Shown: positions 51,828 to 61,328 of the stretch, one piece after another
Layout: every line of letters begins with the position of its first letter
How positions within the stretch are numbered: position 1 is the stretch's first letter
NCBI GenBank assembly: GCA_047975215.1
Contig: JBKEDD010000057.1
Coordinates: 1-64,000 of the forward strand
DNA from: JAGRMG01 sp047975215
Lineage (GTDB): Bacteria > Pseudomonadota > Alphaproteobacteria > Rhodobacterales > Rhodobacteraceae
DNA length: 64,000 bases
Direction of reading: 5' to 3'
Program-made: the position numbers and the translations under genes
Notes under the pieces: model-generated
The model's input: the letters and a program-made list of their open reading frames with translations, nothing else
The model's database searches: none
What the model was told of the DNA's origin: nothing

Positions 51828-54188
51828 ATGTCTCCGCTGAACCGCAAGCTGACGCGCGATCTGTGGCGCATCAAGGGGCAGGCCATCGCCATCGCCATGG
51901 TGATCGCGGTGGGCGTTCTTATGCTGGTGATGATGACCGGGCTGGTGGCGTCGCTGGAAGAAACGCGGCGCGCCTATTACGAACGCTACCGTCTCGCGGA
52001 CGTGTTCGCGCCCGTCGCCCGCGCGCCCCGGCATCTCTTGCCCGAACTGCGCCTGATACCCGGCGTCGCGGCGGCCGAAACCCGCGTCACCGGCAGCGCC
52101 CTGATCGACCTGGACGGAACCGGCCTGCCCGTTCAGGCGCGTGCGGTATCGCTGCCCGATCAACACGCCCCCTTGCTGAACGCCATCCATCTGACCGACG
52201 GGCGCATGGTCGAACCGGGCCATCCCGACGAGGCGGTGATCCTGAACAGCTTCGCCAGGGCACGGGGGTTGCGCCCGGGCGACCGGCTAGAGGTCACGAT
52301 GAACGGCTTTCGCCGCACGATCGAGATCGTGGGCTTTGCCCAGTCGCCCGAGTTCCTGTATTCCACGGCGCCGGGCGAACTCGTCCCCGATGACGCGCGC
52401 TTTGCCGTCCTCTGGATGAGCCGCACCGCGCTGGAAGCGGTGTTCGACATGCAGGGCGCGTTCAACGAGGCGCTCATGTCGCTGGGCCGCGGCACCGACC
52501 CGGCGGCGGTGATCGCCGCCGCCGACCGGCTGCTGGACCGCTATAGCGGGCTGGGCGCCTACGGCGTCGCCGACCTGGGTTCGAACCGGTTCATCAGCGA
52601 GGAAATCAACGGTCTGCGGCAATCAACCGGCACCGTGCCGCCGGTGTTCCTGGCGGTGGCAGCCTTCCTGCTTTATATCGTGATCAGCCGCATGGTGCAG
52701 GCCGAACGCGAGGAAATCGGCCTGATCAAGGCGTTCGGCTATACCGACTGGGAAGTGGGCGGGCACTATTTCAAGCTGATCCTGACAATCGCGGCCGGCG
52801 GCGCGGTGGCGGGCTGCCTGATGGGCATCGCCGCCGGGCGGGCAATGGTCGATCTGTATCTGATCTACTACAAGTTTCCGTTCCTGGTGTTCCGCCTTGA
52901 TGCCTCATCGTTCCTGTCGGGATTCTTCGTCAGTATCCTGTCGGCTTCGGCCGGCGGCCTGCTGGTGCTGCGGCGGGTCTTTGCACTCAGCCCGGCCGAG
53001 GCGATGCGCCCGGCCGCCCCGGCCGACTACAGCCGCACGGGCCGGTTCCGCGCCCTTCAGCGGTTCCTGGATCAACCGACACGGATGGTTCTGCGCCGCC
53101 TGACCCGGGCACCGGGTCGCATGGCGGGCGCGGTGGCCGGGATCGCCGCGGGGGTGGCGCTGTCGGCATCCATGGCCTCGATCCTGTCCAGCTTTGACGA
53201 GATGATCGAGCTGACCTTCGGCGTCATGGATCGCGGCGATCTGACGGTGACGTTTGCCCAGCCGATCGCCGCGCGCAGTGCCTTCGATTTGCAAAGCCTT
53301 CCCGGCGTAATCGAAGTGGAGCCGGTGCGAACCGTCCCGGCGATCCTGCGCAACGGGCAGAACAGCTATCGCGGCGCCGTCTTCGGGCTGGTGGGCCGGC
53401 CCCGGCTGAACCGGGCGCTGAACCGCGGCCAGGCCCCGATCCCGATGCCACGCGACGGCATCATCCTGTCCACCGGACTGGCGCAGCGCCTGAACATCGG
53501 CCCCGGCCGGACGCTGGTGCTGGACGTGCGCGAGGGCCGCCGCCCGGTGCTGGAAATCCCGGTGATCGCGGTGGCCGACACGCTGCTGGGTTCGCCCGCC
53601 TACATGGATATCGAGGCCCTGAACCGGGCGTTGAAGGAACCGCTCAGGGTTTCGGGCGCACATCTGCGCATCGACGCCGCACATGCCGACGCGCTGTACC
53701 GGCGGCTGAAGGCGATGCCGATGGTGGCGGGGGTCAGCCTCAAGGCCGAAAGCCGCGCGGCGCTGCAACAGACGATGGACCAAGGCGCGGGTTCGACCCG
53801 TTTCATCATGGCCCTGGTGGCGGCGATCATTACCTTCGGCGTGATCTACAACGCCGCCCGTGTCGCCCAGGCGGAACGCGCGCACGATCTCGCCAGCCTG
53901 CGCGTGCTGGGATTTTCGCGGGCCGAGGTGGCGTTCGTCCTTCTGGGTGAACTCGCGGCGGTCACGCTTCTGGCCCTGCCGCTGGGCGGCATCGCCGGCT
54001 ACTACCTGACCTTCGCGATATCGGCGGGGTTCAGCACCGACATCTACCAGGTGCGCGCCAGCCTCACGCCCGAGAACTATGGCATGGCGGTCGCAGTGGT
54101 GGTTGTCGCGGCTCTGGTTTCCGGCTGGCTGGTGAAACGCGACATAGACCGGGTGGACATCGTCACCGCCCTGAAAACGAGGGAGTAG
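51828..54188 (+). CDS. ABC transporter permease with two FtsX domains
   Basis: Inner-membrane permease of 786 residues. A first helix is at 17-40 and two FtsX blocks of three helices each occur (about 265-400 and 655-780), separated by a large periplasmic domain; a further helix pair is near 425-445. It fits the MacB-like group with an extended, duplicated permease. The gene starts 7 bp after the ATPase and is followed 5 bp later by the fusion protein. Confidence 0.9.
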   Translation: MSPLNRKLTRDLWRIKGQAIAIAMVIAVGVLMLVMMTGLVASLEETRRAYYERYRLADVFAPVARAPRHLLPELRLIPGVAAAETRVTGSALIDLDGTGLPVQARAVSLPDQHAPLLNAIHLTDGRMVEPGHPDEAVILNSFARARGLRPGDRLEVTMNGFRRTIEIVGFAQSPEFLYSTAPGELVPDDARFAVLWMSRTALEAVFDMQGAFNEALMSLGRGTDPAAVIAAADRLLDRYSGLGAYGVADLGSNRFISEEINGLRQSTGTVPPVFLAVAAFLLYIVISRMVQAEREEIGLIKAFGYTDWEVGGHYFKLILTIAAGGAVAGCLMGIAAGRAMVDLYLIYYKFPFLVFRLDASSFLSGFFVSILSASAGGLLVLRRVFALSPAEAMRPAAPADYSRTGRFRALQRFLDQPTRMVLRRLTRAPGRMAGAVAGIAAGVALSASMASILSSFDEMIELTFGVMDRGDLTVTFAQPIAARSAFDLQSLPGVIEVEPVRTVPAILRNGQNSYRGAVFGLVGRPRLNRALNRGQAPIPMPRDGIILSTGLAQRLNIGPGRTLVLDVREGRRPVLEIPVIAVADTLLGSPAYMDIEALNRALKEPLRVSGAHLRIDAAHADALYRRLKAMPMVAGVSLKAESRAALQQTMDQGAGSTRFIMALVAAIITFGVIYNAARVAQAERAHDLASLRVLGFSRAEVAFVLLGELAAVTLLALPLGGIAGYYLTFAISAGFSTDIYQVRASLTPENYGMAVAVVVVAALVSGWLVKRDIDRVDIVTALKTRE

Positions 54189-54193
54189 CCATC

Positions 54194-55429
54194 ATGGCCG
54201 CAAGAAAGAAACGATCCCGCGCGGTCCTGACCCTGGCCGCGATCGCGCTGGTCGCGGCGGTGCTGGCTGTCGCGTTCCGGCCAAGACCGTCGCTGGTCGA
54301 CATGGGAACCGTCCGGGTCGGGCACATGGCGCTGACCATCAACGAGGAAGCCCGAACCCAGGTACATGAACCCTATGTCGTCTCGTCGCCCGTGGCAGGC
54401 GAACTGCAAAGGGTCGAGATCGTGCCGGGCGACCGCGTGGTCAGCGGCCAGAAGGTCGCCGAGATGCGCCCCGCCAACCCCGCGGCGCTGGACATCCGCA
54501 CACGCGAACAGGCCCGCGCCGCCGTCGAGGCCGCCGAGGCGGGCCTGCGCGTCGCCCGCGCCGATCTGGAGGCGGCCGACGCCAATCGCGACTATGCCCG
54601 AAGCGAGTTGACGCGCATCCGGAAGCTTGTCGAACGCGGCATCGTCAGCCGGGCGGCGCTGGAAAAGGCCGAACAGGAGGCGCGGGTCGCCGATGCCCGC
54701 GCCGACACGCTGAAAGCCACCATCACCATGCGCCAGGCCGAGGTCGACAACGCCCTGGCACAGTTGATCGGGTTCGACGATCTGGGGCTGGCCGCGGCAT
54801 TCGAATCCGATACGGTCAAAAGCCCGTCGATTCCGATCCGTGCGCCGATCAAGGGCACCATCCTGAAGGTGCTGCACAAGAGCGAGACAGCCTTGCCCGC
54901 GGGCGAACCGATCCTTGAAATCGGCGATGTCGAAACCGATCTGGAGGTGGTCGCCGAACTGCTGTCCTCTGACGCGGTCCGGGTCGAAAAGGGCGACCGG
55001 GTAATCATCACCAACTGGGGCGGGCCGGATCTTGAGGGCGTGGTCGGGCGCATCGACCCTTACGGTTTCACCAAGCAGTCCGCGCTGGGGGTCGAGGAAC
55101 AGCGCGTCCAGACAATCATCGGTTTCACCGGCGCCAACGGGCACGGCAGCAAGCTGGGGCATGGCTATCGCGTCGAGGTCCGCATCGTGATCTGGGAACG
55201 CGACGATGCGCGGATCGTGCCCTCGAGCGCGCTGTTCCGCGACGGCCAGGGCTGGGCGGTGTTCGCGGTGCGCGACGGGCGGGCGGCCCTTGTCCCCGTC
55301 GAGATCGGGCGCAACAACGGACTCGAGGCCGAACTTCTGGATGGGCTGGCGCCGGGGGATCCCGTGGTGCTGTTTCCGTCCTCCGATCTGCGCAACGGCG
55401 CGGCGGTGGCGCAGCGGCAGGTGGATTGA
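54194..55429 (+). CDS. membrane-fusion (periplasmic adaptor) protein of ABC exporter
   Basis: HlyD-type adaptor of 411 residues: an N-terminal anchor (about 10-27), the lipoyl-like start VVSSPVAGELQRVEIVPGDR, an alpha hairpin with coiled-coil (about 95-190, ARAAVEAAEAGLRVARADLE), the second lipoyl half IPIRAPIKGTILKVLHKSE and a beta-barrel. It connects the ABC permease with an outer-membrane channel; no such channel gene is beside it. The cargo is unknown. Confidence 0.92.
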   Translation: MAARKKRSRAVLTLAAIALVAAVLAVAFRPRPSLVDMGTVRVGHMALTINEEARTQVHEPYVVSSPVAGELQRVEIVPGDRVVSGQKVAEMRPANPAALDIRTREQARAAVEAAEAGLRVARADLEAADANRDYARSELTRIRKLVERGIVSRAALEKAEQEARVADARADTLKATITMRQAEVDNALAQLIGFDDLGLAAAFESDTVKSPSIPIRAPIKGTILKVLHKSETALPAGEPILEIGDVETDLEVVAELLSSDAVRVEKGDRVIITNWGGPDLEGVVGRIDPYGFTKQSALGVEEQRVQTIIGFTGANGHGSKLGHGYRVEVRIVIWERDDARIVPSSALFRDGQGWAVFAVRDGRAALVPVEIGRNNGLEAELLDGLAPGDPVVLFPSSDLRNGAAVAQRQVD

Positions 55430-55441
55430 GCGGCACCCGCC

Positions 55442-56392
55442 TCAGAGCGATTGCAGATACGCCCCGTAGGTCTGCGCGATGCCTTCGGCCAACGGCCGCG
55501 CCCGGTTCCAGCCCAGCGCGTGCAGGCGGGTGCTATCCATAAGCTTGCGCGGCGTGCCGTCGGGCTTGGACGTATCGAAGGCCAGTTCGGCGTCATAGCC
55601 CACGACATGCGCGATGGTTTGTGCCAGTTCGCGGATCGTGACCTCGACGCCCGAGCCGACGTTCAGCGGCACCGCGTCCGAATAGTTGATCAGCAGAAAC
55701 ACCAGCGCATCGGCCAGATCGTCCACATGCAGGAACTCGCGCAGCGGCGTGCCGCTGCCCCAGAGCGTGACCGAACCGGCGCCGGACTCCCTGGCCTCGT
55801 GGAACTTGCGCAAGAGCGCCGGCAGAACGTGGCTGGTTTCCAGGTCGTAGTTGTCGCCCGGCCCGTAGAGGTTGGTCGGCTGGGCGCTGATGAAATCCGC
55901 CCCGTATTGCCGCCGGTATGCCTGGCAAAGCTTGATGCCGGCAATCTTGGCGATGGCATACCATTCGTTCGTCGGCTCAAGCGGCCCGGTCAGCAGTGCC
56001 TCTTCCCGGATCGGCTGCTTTGCATGTTTGGGATAGATGCAGGACGAACCAAGAAACAGCAGCTTTTCGACCCCCGCCCGGTGCGCGGCGTGGATGATGT
56101 TGGCCTCGATCATCAGGTTGTCATAAAGGAAATCCACCGGATAGCTGTCGTTGGCATGAATGCCGCCGACGCGGGCGGCGCAGAGGATCACCGCGTCGGG
56201 CCTTTGCGCCATCATCCAATCCTCGACCTGCGCTTGCCGCGTCAGATCGACCACATCGCGCCCGGCGGTCAGCACCTCGCAGGGTTCGCCCTCCAGCCGC
56301 CGCACCACCGCGCCGCCGACCATGCCGCGATGTCCCGCGACCCAGACCCGCTTGCCCGTCAGCTCGTATGCCACGCCTGCCCCCTCAGCCAT
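55442..56392 (-). CDS. fcl: GDP-L-fucose synthase
   Basis: Epimerase-reductase that makes GDP-L-fucose from GDP-4-keto-6-deoxymannose. The 316-residue SDR protein has the NADP-binding GHRGMVGGAVVRRL, the catalytic Ser-Ser in LLFLGSSCIYPK and Y-x3-K in EWYAIAKIAGIK. It overlaps the gmd stop by 8 bp, so the two act as a pathway unit. GDP-fucose is probably used for surface polysaccharide. Start 56392 is the ATG inside the gmd end; a longer start gives no family residues. Confidence 0.95.
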   Translation of the reverse strand: MAEGAGVAYELTGKRVWVAGHRGMVGGAVVRRLEGEPCEVLTAGRDVVDLTRQAQVEDWMMAQRPDAVILCAARVGGIHANDSYPVDFLYDNLMIEANIIHAAHRAGVEKLLFLGSSCIYPKHAKQPIREEALLTGPLEPTNEWYAIAKIAGIKLCQAYRRQYGADFISAQPTNLYGPGDNYDLETSHVLPALLRKFHEARESGAGSVTLWGSGTPLREFLHVDDLADALVFLLINYSDAVPLNVGSGVEVTIRELAQTIAHVVGYDAELAFDTSKPDGTPRKLMDSTRLHALGWNRARPLAEGIAQTYGAYLQSL

Positions 56393-57449
56393 GCCTGTCG
56401 CGGCGGTTCTTCTCGCGCAGCACCACATCCAGATCGGATGTCACCATCTCGGCCACCATATCGTTGAGACCGACGGTATGGGTCCAGCCAAGCCTGTCGC
56501 GCGCCTTTGACGGGTCGCCGATCAGCAGATCGACCTCTGTGGGGCGGAAATAGGCCGGATCGACCGCGACAAGGCAGCGGTCGGTGCCCGACTCATATCC
56601 CTTTTCGTCGACGCCCGTTCCGCGCCATTCGATGCCGATCCCGACCACGGCGAATGCCGCCTCGACGAAAGCGCGCACCGAATGCGTCTCGCCGGTGGCG
56701 AGAACGTAGTCGTCCGGTTCGTCCTGCTGCACGATACGCCACATGCCATCCACATAGTCGCGCGCATGGCCCCAGTCGCGCCGGGCATCGAGGTTGCCCA
56801 GGTACAGCCGGTCCTGGAACCCGTGATGGATCGCGGCAACCGCCCGCGTGATCTTGCGGGTAACGAAGGTTTCGCCGCGGCGCGGGCTTTCGTGATTGAA
56901 CAGGATGCCGTTGGAGGCATGGATGCCATATGCCTCGCGATAGTTGACAGTGATCCAGTAGGCGTAAAGCTTGGCCGCCGCGTAGGGGCTGCGCGGATAG
57001 AACGGGGTGGTCTCGCGCTGCGGCACCTCCTGCACCAGCCCGTAAAGCTCGGACGTGGAGGCCTGGTAGAACCGGCAGGTCTTCTCAAGGCCCAGGATGC
57101 GCAGCGCCTCCAGAATCCGCAGGGTGCCGATCCCGTCGGCATTGGCGGTATATTCAGGGGTCTCGAAACTGACCGCGACATGGCTTTGCGCGGCGAGATT
57201 GTAGATTTCGTCGGGCTGCACCTCCTGGATCAGCCGGATCAGGTTGGTCGAATCCGTCAGGTCGCCATAGTGCAGACGAAACCGGATGCCCGATTCATGC
57301 GGATCCTGGTACAGATGGTCGATGCGTTCTGTGTTGAAGGACGACGACCGCCGCTTGATGCCATGCACCTCGTATCCCTTGGCAAGCAGCAGTTCGGCCA
57401 GATAGGCGCCGTCCTGACCCGTCACCCCGGAAATCAATGCCTTCTTCAT
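56385..57449 (-). CDS. gmd: GDP-mannose 4,6-dehydratase
   Basis: First enzyme of GDP-L-fucose synthesis. The 354-residue extended SDR has GVTGQDGAYLAELLLAKGYE at the N-terminus, catalytic Thr/Glu in YQASTSELYG, Y-x3-K in YPRSPYAAAKLYAYW and the NHESPRRGETFVTRK loop. GGGAG precedes the ATG at 57449. It is co-transcribed with fcl. Confidence 0.96.
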   Translation of the reverse strand: MKKALISGVTGQDGAYLAELLLAKGYEVHGIKRRSSSFNTERIDHLYQDPHESGIRFRLHYGDLTDSTNLIRLIQEVQPDEIYNLAAQSHVAVSFETPEYTANADGIGTLRILEALRILGLEKTCRFYQASTSELYGLVQEVPQRETTPFYPRSPYAAAKLYAYWITVNYREAYGIHASNGILFNHESPRRGETFVTRKITRAVAAIHHGFQDRLYLGNLDARRDWGHARDYVDGMWRIVQQDEPDDYVLATGETHSVRAFVEAAFAVVGIGIEWRGTGVDEKGYESGTDRCLVAVDPAYFRPTEVDLLIGDPSKARDRLGWTHTVGLNDMVAEMVTSDLDVVLREKNRRDRHG

Positions 57450-57552
57450 CTCGCTCCCTCGCGCCTCGCGGACCGAACCCGCCCTGCCGCCGCCGATGCC
57501 GCGGGCTTTCCGGCGCGTTGATACGCCAGCCGGCCGGGCAAGGGCAACCGGG

Positions 57553-60204
57553 TCAGAAGTTCAGCGAGATATCGCGGTGGCTGGCCGTGCAGGACGCCAT
57601 GTAAAGGGCCTGCTCCCGCGTGAAGCTCGGTTGCACACGAATACCCAGCGTGCCGCGAATCGCATCCAGATACTCCGCCACCGCCGGGCGCAATGCGGCG
57701 GCTTCGGCCCGCCAGGATTTCTGCGCCTCATAGGCCGCCACGGCCTCTGCGTGGAGCTCCAGCGCCTTTTCGCGATCCGGTTGCTTGTCTTTCAACGCGC
57801 GACGGACGTTGCCAAGACGCGATTTCACCGCGTCGGCGCCCTCGACATCGCCAAAGCTGCGCGACAGGGCGTAGACCACGGCTTCCGAGTCGGACTCGGA
57901 CGCTGTCGCGATCGTTTCGCGCAAGTCGCGCAGCGGCGTTTCCAGCGCGGCAAAGCCGTCGGTCGCGTCCAGCACCGCCAGCAGGGCCAAGGCATCCTCA
58001 TAAGCGGCATCGGCGTTGCGCCGGTAGGTGTTGCGCGCCTTGTCTTCGGCCCCGGTCAGGGCGGCGAATGCGTCATGGGTTTCGTTCCAGTCGCCCGGGA
58101 TCTGCTGTTGCAGATACGCGATCTCGCCAACCCTGCCGGCAAGCGCGGTCTCGATCCCGATCCGGTCCGGCTGCGGTGCGTCCGCCGGCATCCTCGACAA
58201 CCGCGTCTTCAGATCCTTGGCATCGGCTTCCAGCTTGCGGATGTCCTTCTCGATACGCCGCACCGCCCGCAGTTCCGGCCGGTAGGTCAGGGCGGCCTCG
58301 TCCACTGTCCGCTCGGCCTCGAATGCGGCATCGAGCGCGGCAAGCGCCGTTTCGGCCGATTTCAGAGAGCCGCGGAAATCCTTGGCCAGATCGTCGGGCA
58401 GGACCGACAGATCCAGCGCGCCGGCCTGCTCGATCGCGGACTGAACCGCACTGTTCCCTTCCAGCCGCTCAGCCACGTATTCCTCGATGCACATCTGAAG
58501 TTTGGGGTTGCGCGGCGGCGGCGAGGTGTCCGACAGGAAACTGACCCGGTTCGGCAGGTAATTCACCAGCGGCGGGAAATTCCCCACGATGCCTAGCGCC
58601 AACAGTTGCAGGACGATGAACGCGATCACACCCTTGTACATCTGCACCGTGCGCACCACCGCCGGCGCCACTCCGCGCAGGTAGAACAGCGCAAAGCCGA
58701 ATGGCGGGGTCAGGAACGAGGTCTGGATGTTCAGGCCGATCATCACGCCCAGCCAGACGGCGGTGACGTTGGCCTCGGGGTCGGCAAGCAGGATCGGCGC
58801 CACAATGGGCACGACGACAACCGCGATCTCGATGAAATCCAGAAAGAAGCCAAGAATGAAGATTACCGCCATGACGATGATGAACTGGGTCCAGAACCCG
58901 CCGGGCAGCGAATTCAGGAACTCGCGCACCAGTTCCTCGCCGCCGAAGGCGCGGAACGCGGCGGTCAGCATCGCCGCGCCGAGCAGAATGATGAACACGA
59001 GCGACGTGGTCTTCGCGGTCTCCAGCATCACCCCCTGCAGTGTGTCTTCAAGCTTGAGCACCCGCCAGCCGGACCAGCACAGCGCCACCAGCAGCAGCAC
59101 CGACGCGACGACGCCGATCCAGATGCCCAGAACGTCGCCGGGATTGTCTATCGCCTTGACGTTCATGTCGAAATTCATCAGCGCAAACGCCACCAGACCC
59201 ATGGAGATCAACGCCATCAGGGCGGGAACGTAGGTCAGCCGGCCGGGCTTGGGCAGGCGGTAGCCCGCCATGATCAGCGCGCCGGCCGCACCGATGGCCC
59301 CGGCCTGGTTCACCGTTGCGATACCGGCGATGATCGACCCCAGCACCAGAAAGATCAGGGCCAGGGGCGGTACCAGCGTGACGAACACCTTGCCCCAGAA
59401 GCGCAGATCGAACCTGCCTTCGTAATGCACCGCCGGGGCGGCCCTGGGCCGCAGCAGGGCGAATACGAGAATGTAGAGCATGTAGAGCCCGACCAGCACC
59501 ATGCCCGGCACGAACGCGCCAAGAAACATCTCGCCCGCGCTTGTCGATCCGACATCGAAGGTCGAAGGCATGCTCAACTCGCCCGTGGAGGACTTATGGA
59601 GCGCCTTGCGCAGGGTCGAGGCCTGATCGGCGGCCGAGGCAAGCTGGTCGGCCAGGATGATCAGCACGATCGACGGGGGAATGATCTGGCCAAGCGTGCC
59701 CGACGCGGCAATGGTGCCGGTGGCCAGCGGCGCGGAATAATTGTTGCGCAGCATGGCCGGCAGCGAAATCAGGCCCATCGCCACCACGGTCGCGCCGACG
59801 ATGCCGGTGGTGGCGGCCAGCAGCGCCCCGACGAACACGACCGCGATACCCAGACCCCCGGGCACCGGCCCGAATAGCTGCGCCATCGTCACCAGCAGAT
59901 CCTCGGCGATCTTGGAGCGTTGCAGCATGATCCCCATGAAGATGAACAGCGGGATGGCGATCAGCGTATCCCGTTCGACCTCCCAATAGACGCCGCGCAG
60001 GTTGGTCACGCCCGCCGTCAGCCATTGCTGCGGCCCGCCGCTGTGGAAGAAGGCATCGGTGTGGCCGGCAAAGAGGTATCCCGCACCGGCAGCCGCCCCG
60101 ATCGTGATGATCGCCGCCCCCGGCAATGCGAAGGCAACCGGATATCCCGAGCCCAGCGCGGACGCCATGATCAGGATCAGCAGGGCAAGAAACATCAGCT
60201 CCAT
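57553..60204 (-). CDS. dctM: TRAP transporter large permease (DctM) with C-terminal helical extension
   Basis: The 12-helix ion-coupling subunit of a TRAP importer, but 883 residues long against about 430 for typical DctM. The membrane part covers residues 1-550 with DctM motifs such as PLFIFMGIMLQRSKIA, TGTIAASGTLGQIIPPSIV and FLDFIEIAVVVVPIVAPIL, and includes extra loops. Residues from about 555 to 883 form a hydrophilic, Ala/Glu/Arg-rich, probably coiled-coil extension (RRIEKDIRKLEADAKDLKTR). Long versions occur with TakP-like binding proteins. It follows dctQ by 10 bp. Confidence 0.9.
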   Translation of the reverse strand: MELMFLALLILIMASALGSGYPVAFALPGAAIITIGAAAGAGYLFAGHTDAFFHSGGPQQWLTAGVTNLRGVYWEVERDTLIAIPLFIFMGIMLQRSKIAEDLLVTMAQLFGPVPGGLGIAVVFVGALLAATTGIVGATVVAMGLISLPAMLRNNYSAPLATGTIAASGTLGQIIPPSIVLIILADQLASAADQASTLRKALHKSSTGELSMPSTFDVGSTSAGEMFLGAFVPGMVLVGLYMLYILVFALLRPRAAPAVHYEGRFDLRFWGKVFVTLVPPLALIFLVLGSIIAGIATVNQAGAIGAAGALIMAGYRLPKPGRLTYVPALMALISMGLVAFALMNFDMNVKAIDNPGDVLGIWIGVVASVLLLVALCWSGWRVLKLEDTLQGVMLETAKTTSLVFIILLGAAMLTAAFRAFGGEELVREFLNSLPGGFWTQFIIVMAVIFILGFFLDFIEIAVVVVPIVAPILLADPEANVTAVWLGVMIGLNIQTSFLTPPFGFALFYLRGVAPAVVRTVQMYKGVIAFIVLQLLALGIVGNFPPLVNYLPNRVSFLSDTSPPPRNPKLQMCIEEYVAERLEGNSAVQSAIEQAGALDLSVLPDDLAKDFRGSLKSAETALAALDAAFEAERTVDEAALTYRPELRAVRRIEKDIRKLEADAKDLKTRLSRMPADAPQPDRIGIETALAGRVGEIAYLQQQIPGDWNETHDAFAALTGAEDKARNTYRRNADAAYEDALALLAVLDATDGFAALETPLRDLRETIATASESDSEAVVYALSRSFGDVEGADAVKSRLGNVRRALKDKQPDREKALELHAEAVAAYEAQKSWRAEAAALRPAVAEYLDAIRGTLGIRVQPSFTREQALYMASCTASHRDISLNF

Positions 60205-60214
60205 TGATCGGCCC

Positions 60215-61210
60215 TCAATGCGTCGGCGAAGGATCGCGGTGGCCGGGCTCGTCCCGCCAGTCCGCGACCGACTCCAGGAAATAGCTGACGAACTGGATCA
60301 GCATGGTGATGGCGAACAGGGCAAGAAAGGTCGCCATCTGGTACTTGACGAACATGCCGTTTGCCCCGGCCTGGCTGATCTCGAAATTCGCCGCCGGGCT
60401 GTTGATGATCGACTGCTTGCCGCCCAACCCGACCGCGAGAATTACCCAGCAGGTCGACATGCCCAGCAGGATCGAGCCGAAGGCATTCACGAAACCGCGC
60501 GTGCTCGGGCCAAACCCGGCATACAGCACGTCGACTCTCACATGCCCGTCATCGAACAGCGTGTAGGCCGATGCGAACAGGAACAGCGCCGCGTACCAGT
60601 AGCGCACCAGATCGCCCATCATCGCCTGTTCGTAGGAGAACACGAATCGCGAGATCACGATGGCCAGTTCGGCCACCACGATCAGCAGCGCCAGCCACGG
60701 AAAGCCCAGCGTGCGCGTGAAAATGGCGATGATGAATGCAGCCGCCACCAGCGGCATGTGCACATACGGCCCGACCCAGCGCGCCAGACCCAGGGATTTC
60801 GCCGTATCCTCGCCGGTGAACGTGACAAGCAGGTCTTCGACACGCATGAAGGCGATGATCGCATCGACCACGCCGACCAGCAGCACCGACCAGAACAGCG
60901 CCCGGATCAGATAGATGTTGAAGACGTGAATTGCGCGCGCATCCCGGCGCAGCGCGCGTTCGCGCGTGCCCAGCACATAGACCGTCCCGGCGGCGATCGA
61001 GGCCGCATAGATCGCGGCCTGCACCCAGGTGCGGGCGCTCGCCTGCCCCGAGACCACGCCGCCAATCCCGGGATATCCGAACCCGACAATCAGCACGTTG
61101 TTGACAAGAAAAGCGAACAGCAGCGCCAGCACCGACCAGCCGAACAGTCGCGCGACCAGCGCCGGTTCGCCGGAACGCGGCAATTCGACAGTATGGCTTT
61201 TTCTGGCCAT
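60215..61210 (-). CDS. dctQ: TRAP transporter small permease (DctQ), long form
   Basis: Small membrane subunit of the TRAP importer, 331 residues instead of the usual 160-200. There are about seven or eight predicted helices; the DctQ-like core lies in the C-terminal half, with RYWYAALFLFASAYTLFDDG and HVRVDVLYAGFG. The N-terminal half adds about four helices. GAGGGGGG stands directly ahead of the ATG at 61210. It is between dctP and dctM. Confidence 0.88.
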   Translation of the reverse strand: MARKSHTVELPRSGEPALVARLFGWSVLALLFAFLVNNVLIVGFGYPGIGGVVSGQASARTWVQAAIYAASIAAGTVYVLGTRERALRRDARAIHVFNIYLIRALFWSVLLVGVVDAIIAFMRVEDLLVTFTGEDTAKSLGLARWVGPYVHMPLVAAAFIIAIFTRTLGFPWLALLIVVAELAIVISRFVFSYEQAMMGDLVRYWYAALFLFASAYTLFDDGHVRVDVLYAGFGPSTRGFVNAFGSILLGMSTCWVILAVGLGGKQSIINSPAANFEISQAGANGMFVKYQMATFLALFAITMLIQFVSYFLESVADWRDEPGHRDPSPTH

Positions 61211-61280
61211 GTACCCCCCTCGGCAGTTGTCAAACGGCCCGGTACTTGTCTTTTTCTTTGAATCGTTGGGGAACCAAAGA

Positions 61281-61298
61281 GCGGGGCTCTGGCCCCGC
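61281..61298 (-). other. hairpin between dctP and dctQ
   Basis: GCGGGGC-TCTG-GCCCCGC, a 7-bp stem with a tetraloop, lies 30 bp after the dctP stop (minus strand), followed by CTCTTTGG. It would let most transcripts end after dctP and keep the binding protein in excess. Confidence 0.6.
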
Positions 61299-61328
61299 CC
61301 TCTTCGTTCTATCCGTTCGCTATCGCGA

